From contig CAZEMR010000055.1 in assembly GCA_964513465.1 (NCBI GenBank), positions 1-19,792 on the forward strand: a stretch of DNA of 19,792 nucleotides. Direction: 5' to 3'. Both the position numbers and the translations under genes were made by a program. Source of the DNA: CAZEMR01 sp964513465 (GTDB lineage Bacteria; Bacteroidota; Ignavibacteria; Kapaibacteriales; UBA2268). The notes below the pieces were generated by a model. That model was not told where the DNA came from. It did no database searches and saw only the letters and a list, made by a program, of their open reading frames with translations. Below, piece after piece: positions 6,252 to 14,307 of this stretch (its first letter is position 1; every line of letters starts with the position of its first letter).

Positions 6252-8423
6252 ATGGAAAAGGGCGTCATGAAGATTTCTGACAATCAATACTACATACCCC
6301 CTATCGCTGCTCTCGGCGCGGGCGCGATGATTACACAGCTTGTGTATCTGAGGGAATTCCTTGCGCTGCTCAATGGCAACGAGCTGGTAATCGGACTGGT
6401 GCTCGCGGGATGGATGCTGCTCACGGGCGCAGGCGCAAAGCTTGGCAGGGCTGCCCGTTCGGATTCGGCGTGGCTGCCCGCGCTGATGCATATCCTGCTT
6501 GGAATTATTCCGGTGCTTACGCTCTGGCTGCTGAGGCATTTCCGGAATGATTTATTCGACGCGGGGCGAATACCCGGATTTTTCGAGGCCTCGACAGTGG
6601 CATTCGGGGCCATGCTGCCGTTCTGCATTGTTTCGGGGATGCTGCTGAATATTTATTCCCGGCTGATGTCGGACGCTTCCGACAACCGCATCGCCGGGGT
6701 TTATATGATGGATACCATTGGCGCGATTGGCGGCGGCGCGGCGTTCAGCTTCCTGCTTGTGTATATATTTAATTCATTTGCGAATTTCTATGTAGTCGCG
6801 ATTCTGAATTTCCTCGCTGCGGGCTGGATTGCACTGCATTCTGCGAACGGGTTTGCGCGGCGGGCGGCATTCTGGATGTCGACGGCATTGATTCTGGCCA
6901 CCGGCGCAATGTCCTTTCTAGATATTGACCGCAGCTCGCTTGATGATCTTTTTGCGGGGCAGGAGCTTATCGAAAGCCGCAATTCAGAATATGGCCGGGG
7001 TGTGGTCACCCGCACCGCCGAGCAATTAAATTTTTACGAAAATGGCGTTTTTCTGTTTTCGACTGATAATCCGATAGCCGCAGAGGAATCGGCTCATTAT
7101 GCGATGATCCAGAGGCCCGGCGCTGATACAGTGCTGATGATCTCCGGCGGGGCGTCGGGCGGCGCAGCCGAAGCGCTTAAATATAATCCCCGTCGGTTGG
7201 ATTATGTCGAAATAAATCCGGCGATTATCGAATTGGCGCGAAAATATACTAATAATCTCGACGATCCGCGGATTAATATACATCTCGCCGATGGCCGCTC
7301 ATACCTTCGGGAAACCGAAACAAGATATGATGTGATAATCGTTAATACGCCCGAGCCATCCACCGCGCGGCTCAACAGGTATTATACAAAAGAATTTTTT
7401 GCGGAGCTTAGCAAAAAGCTCGCTCCCGGCGGAGTGGTATCGGTCTCGCTGCCGCCCACGCCTAATTACGTCAGCCAGGAAGAAAGCGGGATGAACTCAG
7501 TGCTGATGGCGACATTGCGCAAAGCTTTCCGGAATGTGGAGGTCATCCCCGTCGGGCGGAATTACTTCCTTGCCAGCGATGATTCGCTATATATAAATAT
7601 CGGCCCGCGGATCGCGGAATTCGGGATTCCCACGGATTATGTAAATGAATATTATCTTAACCAGTTTTCGATCGATCAGCGTACGCACATGATATTGAGC
7701 GCAGCCGACACTTCCGCACCGGTCAATCTCGATTTCGCGCCGGCGGCTTACCACAACACAATCAAATACTGGCTCAGTAAATTCGATATGCAATACTGGC
7801 TGCTCCCGGCGATAATCTTTATACCCATGATAATAATTCTGCTGCTCCTCAAACCGCTGGATATCGCGGTCTTTTCGGGCGGTTTCGCCGCATCGGGACT
7901 CGAAATAATTATAATGATTGCATTCCAGATATTCTATGGCTATGTATATCAGATGGCAGGAGTTATTATCACCGCATTCATGGCCGGGATGGCCGCGGGC
8001 GCATGGGTCGCCATGCGCCGGCGCTGGGGAGTCGGGCAATTTGTCGCTGTGATGTCCGGTTCGGTGGTTTTCGCAATGATGTTCTGGGGCGCAATCGCGG
8101 CGATGCGCTCGATGGCCGGAATGGATTTCCTGATTATTTCAATAATTATCTTAATAACGCTTATTCTGGGCTGGATGACCGGCGCGATGTTCTCTGCGGC
8201 CAGCCGTGCATTCCTGCGGCGCGACCTCGAGCGCGGAGGCAGCATAGCCCGCCGCGCTTCGCAGGTATTCGGCGCCGACCTGATCGGCTCGGCGTTCGGG
8301 GCGGTAGCGGCCTCTCTTGTGATGATTCCGGCGATGGGAGTATTCGCCTCCTGCCTTGCGATTGCGGGCTTCGAATTTATATGCCTTTTATATTTCTATC
8401 TTAGAAAATCCGAATATTATTAA
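6252..8423 (+). CDS. Polytopic membrane protein with central spermidine-synthase-like domain
   Basis: The 723-aa protein has three parts. Residues 1 to about 222 hold about seven hydrophobic helices. Residues 240-500 form a Rossmann methyltransferase/spermidine-synthase-like domain. Residues 515-718 hold about seven more helices. The central domain has a nucleotide loop GGASGG (299-304), VEINP (319-323, the acidic residue that binds the ribose in SpeE) and DGRSYL (347-352). Where SpeE has the catalytic DxxD (VDSSDP), this protein has VNTPEP (N365, E368), and the YHE motif is also not kept, so normal putrescine aminopropyl transfer is doubtful. Both membrane parts contain a D-x-x-G-x-x-x-G signature (DTIGAIGG, DLIGSAFG). 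ATG 6267 (MKISDN), with AAAAGGG just upstream, is an alternative start. The gene diverges from blaI and is followed 78 bp later by the radical SAM gene. Confidence 0.85.
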   Translation: MEKGVMKISDNQYYIPPIAALGAGAMITQLVYLREFLALLNGNELVIGLVLAGWMLLTGAGAKLGRAARSDSAWLPALMHILLGIIPVLTLWLLRHFRNDLFDAGRIPGFFEASTVAFGAMLPFCIVSGMLLNIYSRLMSDASDNRIAGVYMMDTIGAIGGGAAFSFLLVYIFNSFANFYVVAILNFLAAGWIALHSANGFARRAAFWMSTALILATGAMSFLDIDRSSLDDLFAGQELIESRNSEYGRGVVTRTAEQLNFYENGVFLFSTDNPIAAEESAHYAMIQRPGADTVLMISGGASGGAAEALKYNPRRLDYVEINPAIIELARKYTNNLDDPRINIHLADGRSYLRETETRYDVIIVNTPEPSTARLNRYYTKEFFAELSKKLAPGGVVSVSLPPTPNYVSQEESGMNSVLMATLRKAFRNVEVIPVGRNYFLASDDSLYINIGPRIAEFGIPTDYVNEYYLNQFSIDQRTHMILSAADTSAPVNLDFAPAAYHNTIKYWLSKFDMQYWLLPAIIFIPMIIILLLLKPLDIAVFSGGFAASGLEIIIMIAFQIFYGYVYQMAGVIITAFMAGMAAGAWVAMRRRWGVGQFVAVMSGSVVFAMMFWGAIAAMRSMAGMDFLIISIIILITLILGWMTGAMFSAASRAFLRRDLERGGSIARRASQVFGADLIGSAFGAVAASLVMIPAMGVFASCLAIAGFEFICLLYFYLRKSEYY

Positions 8424-8501
8424 AATATTTACATAATTATATCGGTTCTTATGTATATATAATTCCTCTTTATTATCACTATTTAAATTCTTACAAAATA
8501 A

Positions 8502-9614
8502 ATGAACAAGAGAGATTTTTTGAAATTCTGCGCATTAGCGATGGGGGCTAATTATATGACTATGAACGGAAATCCATTAGCAAGAAAGGACGACAAACCA
8601 ACAAAATTCAGCCACAAGGCTTTTTATTATACAAAGGACGGCGATAGCGCGCTTTGCCACCTGTGCCCGAACGAATGCATCATCCGGCCCGGCGAAGTCG
8701 GCGACTGCCGCGTCCGCAAGAACTTCGATGGCGAGCTGTTTTCGCTGGCATATGGGAACGCCTGTGCGCTGCATGTCGATCCGATCGAGAAAAAGCCGCT
8801 GTTCCATTTTCTGCCAAAACACACAGCAATGAGCGTGGCCACCGCCGGCTGCAACTTTAGCTGCCTGAATTGCCAGAACTGGAGCATTTCGCAGGCATCG
8901 CCCGAGGATACGCGCAGCTATGACGTTATGCCCGAAAAACTTATCGCCGCCTCGGAGGAATATAATTGCGATATCATAGCTTATACATATACCGAGCCGA
9001 TCATTTTTTATGAATATATGTACAACAGCGCGAAGCTCGCCCGCGAACGCGGCATCCGCAATGTGATGATCTCCAATGGTTATATCAACGAGCGCCCGCT
9101 GCGTAATCTATGTAAGGTGATCGACGCGGCGAATATCGACCTCAAATCATTCGACGACAAGGTTTACCGCAAGCTGACAGGCGGCGGCCTCAATCCGATA
9201 CTCCGCACACTTAAGATATTGCACGAAAAGGGGGTATGGCTCGAGATCACAAATCTGATCGTCCCCGGCTGGACGGACGACATGAAGACAATCGAAAAGA
9301 TGTGCAAATGGATCACTGATAACGGTATGGCGGATTATCCCATTCATTTCTCGAGATTTACTCCGCTTTATAAGCTGACCAATGTGCCGCCGACTCCGGT
9401 TTCAACTATGGAGCGCGCCGCGGAAATCGCCACCAAAGCCGGCATTAAATATGTATATCTTGGCAATGTGCCCGGCAATAGCCATGAGGACACGAACTGC
9501 CACAACTGCGGAGAGAAAATAATCGACCGCCACGGCTTCACGACCGATCTGGCGAATTTCCGCGATGGCCATTGTGGGAATTGCGGGCAGTCGATCCCCG
9601 GCGTCTGGAAGTGA
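8502..9614 (+). CDS. amrS: AmmeMemoRadiSam-type radical SAM protein (AmrS)
   Basis: The protein is 370 aa. The radical SAM cluster motif C117-x3-C121-x2-C124 (AGCNFSCLNCQNW) marks the barrel that binds [4Fe-4S] and SAM. A cysteine-rich N-terminal segment (C52, C55, C59, C69; CHLCPNEC and GEVGDCRVR) and a C-terminal zinc ribbon (C333/C336 and C358/C361, ending in PGVW) are typical of the AmrS branch related to pyruvate formate-lyase activases. The family is named for frequent association with AMMECR1 and Memo proteins; its substrate is unknown, and neither partner is in this window. The N-terminus NKRDFLKFCALAMG resembles a Tat or lipoprotein-like leader, odd for a SAM enzyme. The gene starts at ATG 8502, 78 bp after the SpeE-like membrane gene on the same strand, possibly in one transcript. 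Confidence 0.9.
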   Translation: MNKRDFLKFCALAMGANYMTMNGNPLARKDDKPTKFSHKAFYYTKDGDSALCHLCPNECIIRPGEVGDCRVRKNFDGELFSLAYGNACALHVDPIEKKPLFHFLPKHTAMSVATAGCNFSCLNCQNWSISQASPEDTRSYDVMPEKLIAASEEYNCDIIAYTYTEPIIFYEYMYNSAKLARERGIRNVMISNGYINERPLRNLCKVIDAANIDLKSFDDKVYRKLTGGGLNPILRTLKILHEKGVWLEITNLIVPGWTDDMKTIEKMCKWITDNGMADYPIHFSRFTPLYKLTNVPPTPVSTMERAAEIATKAGIKYVYLGNVPGNSHEDTNCHNCGEKIIDRHGFTTDLANFRDGHCGNCGQSIPGVWK

Positions 9615-9630
9615 TTCATGATTGATCGAA

Positions 9631-9769
9631 GGATTGCTTCGCCTGCGCTAGTCGGTGGCGGCGTTGCGGGAAGATAGACTGCATCGTTGCTGGCGCTCCT
9701 CGCAGTGACAGGTGTAACAGATTATATTAACAAGAATATCCCGTCATTCCGAACGAAGTGAAGCAATCT
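9631..9769. repeat. Decayed dispersed-repeat cluster with inverted copy
   Basis: The intergenic gap between amrS and the methyltransferase gene (203 bp) contains pieces resembling a widespread bacterial repeat of the form ATTGCTTCG...CTCCTCGCAaTGAC. Copies lie at 9631-9655 (GGATTGCTTCGCCTGCGC) and 9680-9710 (ending GCGCTCCTCGCAGTGACA). An inverted copy is at 9742-9769 (CGTCATTCC...GAAGCAATCT). The inverted pair could fold in RNA and might end both converging transcripts, since no classical terminator is seen here. Confidence 0.6.
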
Positions 9770-9817
9770 AATCCCACCAATTCATAATTCATTGTTTGAA
9801 ATTATTAATTGTAATGC

Positions 9818-10447
9818 TCACTTCTTTGCGATTCCGGCCAGCCAGCCTTTTTCGACATGCTCCTGGAGGCCCGCTTCGGTGAAACCGGCGCCCACGAATA
9901 GCTGGCGGAATTCCTCCGGTGTGTGGTAGTGCATACCCAGCTTTGGCACCCACTGCATATTCCGCTCGTGGAATTTTTCATTCTTATAAGTACCTGTCAG
10001 CACGAGGAATGTGCCTCCGGGCCGCAGCACACGCAATACCTCGCGGAAATCCGATGGCGGATCGGGCCAGAAAAAGCAGGTCTCGACCGCTGTGATAATA
10101 TCGAAAGAATCGTCCTCGAACGGCATCGAGGAAACGCTTGCCTGGCCGATGGTTACGCGGCCGGATTTAATAAATTCGCGGTTGTGTTTGCTGCTGGTTT
10201 TGACCGCTTTTTGTGAATAATCGATGCCTGTGATTTTCCCGTTCGGGGCGTGGCCTGCCAGTCTTTCGACGGTGGCTCCGCCGCCGCAGCCGATGTCCAG
10301 CGCGCGGGCGTTGTGTGGGATATCGATAAACCGAAAGCCCCATTCGGTCATCCCGGCGTGCGATTCGTTCATTTTGCGCGCGACCATGCCGCCGAAAAAG
10401 CCCTTCGGCTTGCGGAAATGCTCCAGTAAATAATCGTAGATAGACAT
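9818..10447 (-). CDS. Class I SAM-dependent methyltransferase
   Basis: The protein is 209 aa. Motif I is ALDIGCGGG (49-57), followed by the acidic ribose-binding residue in GIDYSQ (74-79), motif II/III in MPFEDDSFDIITAVE (108-122), and LRVLRPGGTFLVL (138-150). This is the Methyltransf_11/25 pattern of small-molecule methyltransferases; the substrate is not readable. A clear Shine-Dalgarno (AAGGAG, 10454-10459) lies 6 nt before the ATG and overlaps the stop codon of the upstream secreted-protein gene, so the two are probably co-translated. It is the last gene of the minus-strand cluster starting at 15495. The N-terminus (MSIYDYLLEHFRKPKGFFG) resembles ubiE-like methyltransferases without being diagnostic. 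Confidence 0.9.
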   Translation of the reverse strand: MSIYDYLLEHFRKPKGFFGGMVARKMNESHAGMTEWGFRFIDIPHNARALDIGCGGGATVERLAGHAPNGKITGIDYSQKAVKTSSKHNREFIKSGRVTIGQASVSSMPFEDDSFDIITAVETCFFWPDPPSDFREVLRVLRPGGTFLVLTGTYKNEKFHERNMQWVPKLGMHYHTPEEFRQLFVGAGFTEAGLQEHVEKGWLAGIAKK

Positions 10448-10458
10448 AGTTAACTCCT

Positions 10459-11403
10459 TTATTTTTTAATCATTTTCATTTCGGTATAGTTTACTCCGAC
10501 GTACTCCTCGCCTTCGAATCTGACCATCGAGGTTGACTTCATATATTCCACCCAGCCTGTCGATATGGATACCCGATATTCCTGCACCTGGCTCATTACT
10601 GCTTTCTCGAGGTAAACATCCATAAATTTTTGCACGGAATCCCTCGGAGCAAATTCAGTTATGTAAGGCATCAGAAATTCTTCAATAATCCTGCTAATTG
10701 ATGGCTGGTCGTATCGAACGCGGATTTCGAGATCGAAATAATCATGCTTGCGGTTAATTTCCTTCAGATTAAAAAATATCGTTCGCGCTATTCTGCGGCC
10801 GCCTTCGAGCTCCATAGGGAAATCCATCGAATCCTGCGCCATCGAATATACGCCCTGATATGGGGAATGATAAAGATACAGTTCGCTGAAAATAGCTTTG
10901 CGTATAAATTGTGGTGATAAGATTATCTCCCGGATTTTCTGCTCGACTTTGAAGCTGACGCCCTCCTTTTCGGAAATATGAGTCAGCGCCGAATCGGCCG
11001 CAAGCTCGAAGTCATCAGAATTTAACACATTAATAAAAGCGCCGTATTCATCTGTAGCATAAATAATCGGAGTCTTAAGAATTGCGCCATAAACCGGTCC
11101 TGCATCATAACCATCAGCTTTGGGAACAGCCTGTTCAGGAATTTTGTTGTCTAAAATATTTTCCCATTTCATTTCATACCCCTCGGGGCCGGATTTGAGG
11201 CAGCTTATTTCCACCTCCCATCCGAACGAGCTCGTATCTGCAGACTCCGGCGTATTGCTGATTTTGCCTTTGCGCAGTTCATATCGCCTGACGTCGCCGG
11301 TCTCCCACCACGCATAGCAGGTAACGGTCGAATCGTCCAGAATATTATTTGCATAAGCTGAAGTTGATGCCAGAAATATGGCAATCAGTATTAATATTTT
11401 CAT
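10459..11403 (-). CDS. Unknown exported protein (314 aa)
   Basis: I do not recognise the family. A short Sec signal peptide is clear (MKILILIAIFLASTSAYA, cleavage near A18/A19). The mature part of about 295 residues is mixed strand and helix, with no membrane segment and only two cysteines (in VTCYAW and EISCLK), which may form a disulphide. An alternating-strand C-terminus (QVQEYRVSISTGWVEYMK...TEMKMIKK) suggests a beta-rich fold, as in many Bacteroidota periplasmic proteins of unknown role. It sits 29 bp after the EamA gene and 11 bp before the methyltransferase. No Shine-Dalgarno is visible upstream of the ATG, in an A/T-rich leader. Confidence 0.75.
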   Translation of the reverse strand: MKILILIAIFLASTSAYANNILDDSTVTCYAWWETGDVRRYELRKGKISNTPESADTSSFGWEVEISCLKSGPEGYEMKWENILDNKIPEQAVPKADGYDAGPVYGAILKTPIIYATDEYGAFINVLNSDDFELAADSALTHISEKEGVSFKVEQKIREIILSPQFIRKAIFSELYLYHSPYQGVYSMAQDSMDFPMELEGGRRIARTIFFNLKEINRKHDYFDLEIRVRYDQPSISRIIEEFLMPYITEFAPRDSVQKFMDVYLEKAVMSQVQEYRVSISTGWVEYMKSTSMVRFEGEEYVGVNYTEMKMIKK

Positions 11404-11432
11404 AAATATTTTGAATATATATATTAAAAAAA

Positions 11433-12290
11433 TTATCCGCGCTGGGTGAGCACAACCCCGGTGATTATCATAGCCCCGCCGATCAGAAAGGGAATCGTGA
11501 TCGGGGTGCCGAAGAATATCACTGATAATATGGTCGTAAATACCGGCTGTAAATTGTTAAATACGGCGACTTTGCTCGCCTCCAGCTTGGTCAGCGCCCA
11601 GTACCAGAGCGCGTGGGCAAGCCCCGAGGTAATCGCCCCGAGATAGAACACCTGCAGCCAGTTCGTTGTGGTCATATCCTCGAAATGCCAGCCATAGGGC
11701 AAAAACTGGAAGATTATGAAATATATGATAAATCCAACAATCAGCGAAATGCCGGTGGTATAGAACGCGCCGTATTTACGCGAGAAGTCCCGCCCCAGCA
11801 CCGTATAGAGCGCCCATGCCATGCTGGCGATCAGCACAAGCACATTGCCGGTGAAATGGTCAGATCCGAAATTAATTCCCCGCTCGAAAATCATGAACAC
11901 TGCTCCCATGATAGCCAGCACCACTCCGGAGATTTTTATCGGGGTAGAGCTTTCCTTCAGGAAAATTATTGCTATAATCAAAACAAATGCCGGGGTAAGC
12001 GCATACGCCAGCGCCACATTCGGCGGAGAGGTGAGCTTGACCGAGGTCAGGAACAAAAACTGATTGAGCGGTACATTCAGGAGGGCAATTATGAGCAGGG
12101 TCGGCACATCGCGCAGTTCGATCCGCAGGAATTTGCCGCGCCGGATCATTATCCACACAAAATAGAGCGCCGCCGCTATCGCCGCGCGATAGGCCAGCAC
12201 AGTAGCCGGGGGAATTTCGAACGTAATGCTTTTGCCCACAATATGGGTCATCGACGCAAGAAATTGCTGCAAAAATAATACGAAATACAT
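11433..12290 (-). CDS. EamA/DMT-family transporter
   Basis: The 285-aa protein is almost wholly hydrophobic, with ten predicted helices in two repeats of five, the drug/metabolite transporter pattern. Typical motifs are PPATVLAYRAAIAA in helix 2, NVPLNQFLFLTSVKLTSPPN with the following ALAYALTPAFV, and in the second repeat SGLAHALWYWALTKLEASKVAVFNNLQPVFTTILS. The substrate (amino acid, sugar nucleotide or other metabolite) cannot be told. The gene starts 3 bp after the glycosyltransferase stop, so it is in the same operon. The N-terminus is slightly short compared with the roughly 300-aa average, but helix 1 is complete. Confidence 0.9.
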   Translation of the reverse strand: MYFVLFLQQFLASMTHIVGKSITFEIPPATVLAYRAAIAAALYFVWIMIRRGKFLRIELRDVPTLLIIALLNVPLNQFLFLTSVKLTSPPNVALAYALTPAFVLIIAIIFLKESSTPIKISGVVLAIMGAVFMIFERGINFGSDHFTGNVLVLIASMAWALYTVLGRDFSRKYGAFYTTGISLIVGFIIYFIIFQFLPYGWHFEDMTTTNWLQVFYLGAITSGLAHALWYWALTKLEASKVAVFNNLQPVFTTILSVIFFGTPITIPFLIGGAMIITGVVLTQRG

Positions 12291-12293
12291 GCT

Positions 12294-13430
12294 TTATATC
12301 CCATCCACGATAGAGATTATCGTATCGCGCTGGGCTTCGTAGGAATATTTTTTTGCTGCAGCCGGACATTTATTTATATATATTTTCCGGAATTCCGAAT
12401 CTTTCATTTTCTCCATTGCGGCGGCAATATCGAGTTCGGACGCATTTTTGGGGATTGTCATAAAAAAATCGATATCCTCATGAATTTCGCGCATTGCTGG
12501 CAGATCGGACGCAATCGATGGAATCCCGGCCATGCAGTATTCGAATATTTTGTTCGGCAGCGCCAGCTCGTACGACAGCGAAATCGGCCGGAAGAGCGCC
12601 AGCCCGAAATCCGCAGAGCAAGTCCAGTCATGCAGCTCGCGGTATGGCACCCGGCCGCAGAAAATCACACGGTCGGCAACGCCGGCCTGCTGCGCTTCAT
12701 ATTTAAGTATATCCATAAATTTGCCTTCGCCGAAAATGCAGAGCGTAATGCCTCCGACATGCGCCAGCGCGCGGATGCTGTGCCTCAGGCCGCGCCCGGG
12801 CAGAATCGCACCCTGGTATATCGCGATCGAATGATCCTCCGGGATATCATGGCATGCACTGAGCAGTTCCGAGCGTTTGCATTCGCGGTATGGCGGCAGA
12901 TTCATCACGAGATGATATTTGTGCGGGCGTTGGAAATATTTGCTCAGATATTCCGCGTCGAGCCGGCCCGATACGATAATGTCCTTCACCTGACGTACGA
13001 ATAATTTCTCGACGATTGATATAATCTTTTGCTTTGCTGGATTGGCCGCCGCCGGACCCATCGCGGAGAAAATTTCGCGCGAATCGTAGATCAATTTGCC
13101 GCTGTGCCTTTTGGCCATACCGGCAGCAAATGGCAGGGTGAACACATCGCAGGCGATATAATTCCGTGCGGCAATCGTCCGGCGGTATGCGCGGATGTCG
13201 CGGCGGAATTTGATCCATTGCTTCCACACGCGGAATTCTTTATAGTGCGGCATCGGCAGAAATTTGATGCCCTTATTGGTCAGAAAATCCGGAGCCTCGA
13301 GCCCGAAGGCGATCAGCGCAACGGATTTGCCGGCGTCGGCGAGCGTCTCGGCCATATTAATTGTCCGCGAATCCGTCCACGGTTCGGCGAAGCTAAGAAA
13401 ACAGACATCATATGTATGTTGATCCGCCAT
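12294..13430 (-). CDS. Glycosyltransferase, GT4/GT-B family
   Basis: The protein is 378 aa with a GT-B fold. The N-terminal half has a nucleotide-fold start (DVCFLSFAEPWTDSRT) and a linker with YDSREIFS. The C-terminal donor-binding half has YQGAILPGRGL (205-215), IFGEGKFMD (232-240), VIFCGRVPYRELHDW (255-269) and ALPNKIFEYCMAGIPSIAS (290-308), the last with the conserved donor-contacting glutamate. This pattern fits family 4 sugar transferases acting on cell-surface glycans with an NDP-sugar donor; donor and acceptor are unknown. The start codon overlaps the stop of the RmlD-like gene (TAATG), so translation is coupled. No transmembrane segment is seen, so it is probably cytoplasmic or peripheral. 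Confidence 0.9.
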   Translation of the reverse strand: MADQHTYDVCFLSFAEPWTDSRTINMAETLADAGKSVALIAFGLEAPDFLTNKGIKFLPMPHYKEFRVWKQWIKFRRDIRAYRRTIAARNYIACDVFTLPFAAGMAKRHSGKLIYDSREIFSAMGPAAANPAKQKIISIVEKLFVRQVKDIIVSGRLDAEYLSKYFQRPHKYHLVMNLPPYRECKRSELLSACHDIPEDHSIAIYQGAILPGRGLRHSIRALAHVGGITLCIFGEGKFMDILKYEAQQAGVADRVIFCGRVPYRELHDWTCSADFGLALFRPISLSYELALPNKIFEYCMAGIPSIASDLPAMREIHEDIDFFMTIPKNASELDIAAAMEKMKDSEFRKIYINKCPAAAKKYSYEAQRDTIISIVDGI

Positions 13431-14287
13431 TAAATACTTTCCGGATTAAATTCTTTGAAATACTTATCCACCGCCTCGCGCCAGTGGGGAATATCAATGC
13501 CAAGCTCCTTCGATATCGCAGCCGCGCTCATCGCCGAAAAATAGGGCCGCCGCGCCGGAAGATTGAACATCTCTTTGCTGACGGGATAAATCAGCTTGTC
13601 CGGGACGGTGCGCTCAATCGCATAACGGGCATATTCATAGCGCGCGGCATATCCGCCGTTCGTAAGGTGATACAGCCCCGAAAGCCCAGCATCCAGCGCC
13701 CGGAGCGTCGTATCGACGATCGTCCCGGTATAGGTCGGCACCGAGACTTCGTCGAAGGCGACCTGCAGATACGGCTTTTCGCGCGCCCATGTCATAACTT
13801 TATATATAAAATTCTGTGTGCCCGGCCCGAACACCCAGCTTACGCGGAGCACCAGCGCCCCGGGGTATTCGCCCAGCGTGCGGCGTTCGCCTTCGAGCTT
13901 AGAGCGGGAGTATTCATTCAGTGGATTTACTTCATCGCCTTCGGTGTATAAATCCCCGGTCTTTTCGCCGTCGAAAACGTAATCAGTGCCGTAATGCACC
14001 ATCCGCGCGCCAAGCTCGCGTGCGATCCGCGCAAGATTGGCCGGGCCGTCGGAATTGGCCATCCATGCCGGGACGGGGTTGGCCTCGGCGAGATCGACCT
14101 GATTATATGCTGCGCAATTAAGCACAACATCCGGCCGGTATGCGCGCAGAGCCTCGGCTGTGGCGTCGGGATCGGCGATATCCAGCGTATCGATATCGAA
14201 GCCCTTATATTCCGCGCCGCGACGATCGAGCTCGATTTCAAAATGCCGCCCGAGCTGGCCGCGGTTTCCGCAAATCAAATATTTCAT
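13430..14287 (-). CDS. rfbD: dTDP-4-dehydrorhamnose reductase-like protein (RmlD/RfbD family)
   Basis: The 285-aa protein is in the extended SDR family at the usual RmlD length. It has a Rossmann loop G7-N-R-G-Q-L-G13, LDIADPDA in the cofactor region, DVVLNCAAYNQVDLAE (53-68), HYGTDYVFDG (98-107; catalytic T101) and Y126-S-R-S-K130. RmlD reduces dTDP-4-keto-L-rhamnose to dTDP-L-rhamnose with NADPH. RmlA, RmlB and RmlC are not in the window, so they must lie elsewhere, or the enzyme may act on another 4-keto sugar. It lies 20 bp after the flavodiiron gene and overlaps the glycosyltransferase start by one base, suggesting supply of a sugar nucleotide to that transferase. Confidence 0.88.
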   Translation of the reverse strand: MKYLICGNRGQLGRHFEIELDRRGAEYKGFDIDTLDIADPDATAEALRAYRPDVVLNCAAYNQVDLAEANPVPAWMANSDGPANLARIARELGARMVHYGTDYVFDGEKTGDLYTEGDEVNPLNEYSRSKLEGERRTLGEYPGALVLRVSWVFGPGTQNFIYKVMTWAREKPYLQVAFDEVSVPTYTGTIVDTTLRALDAGLSGLYHLTNGGYAARYEYARYAIERTVPDKLIYPVSKEMFNLPARRPYFSAMSAAAISKELGIDIPHWREAVDKYFKEFNPESI

Positions 14288-14307
14288 AAATATTTATATA
14301 TGTATAA

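Noticed and set aside
7587..8039. 150-aa minus-strand frame inside the SpeE-like gene
   Set aside because: Antisense shadow of a strongly supported membrane protein; no domain is recognisable.
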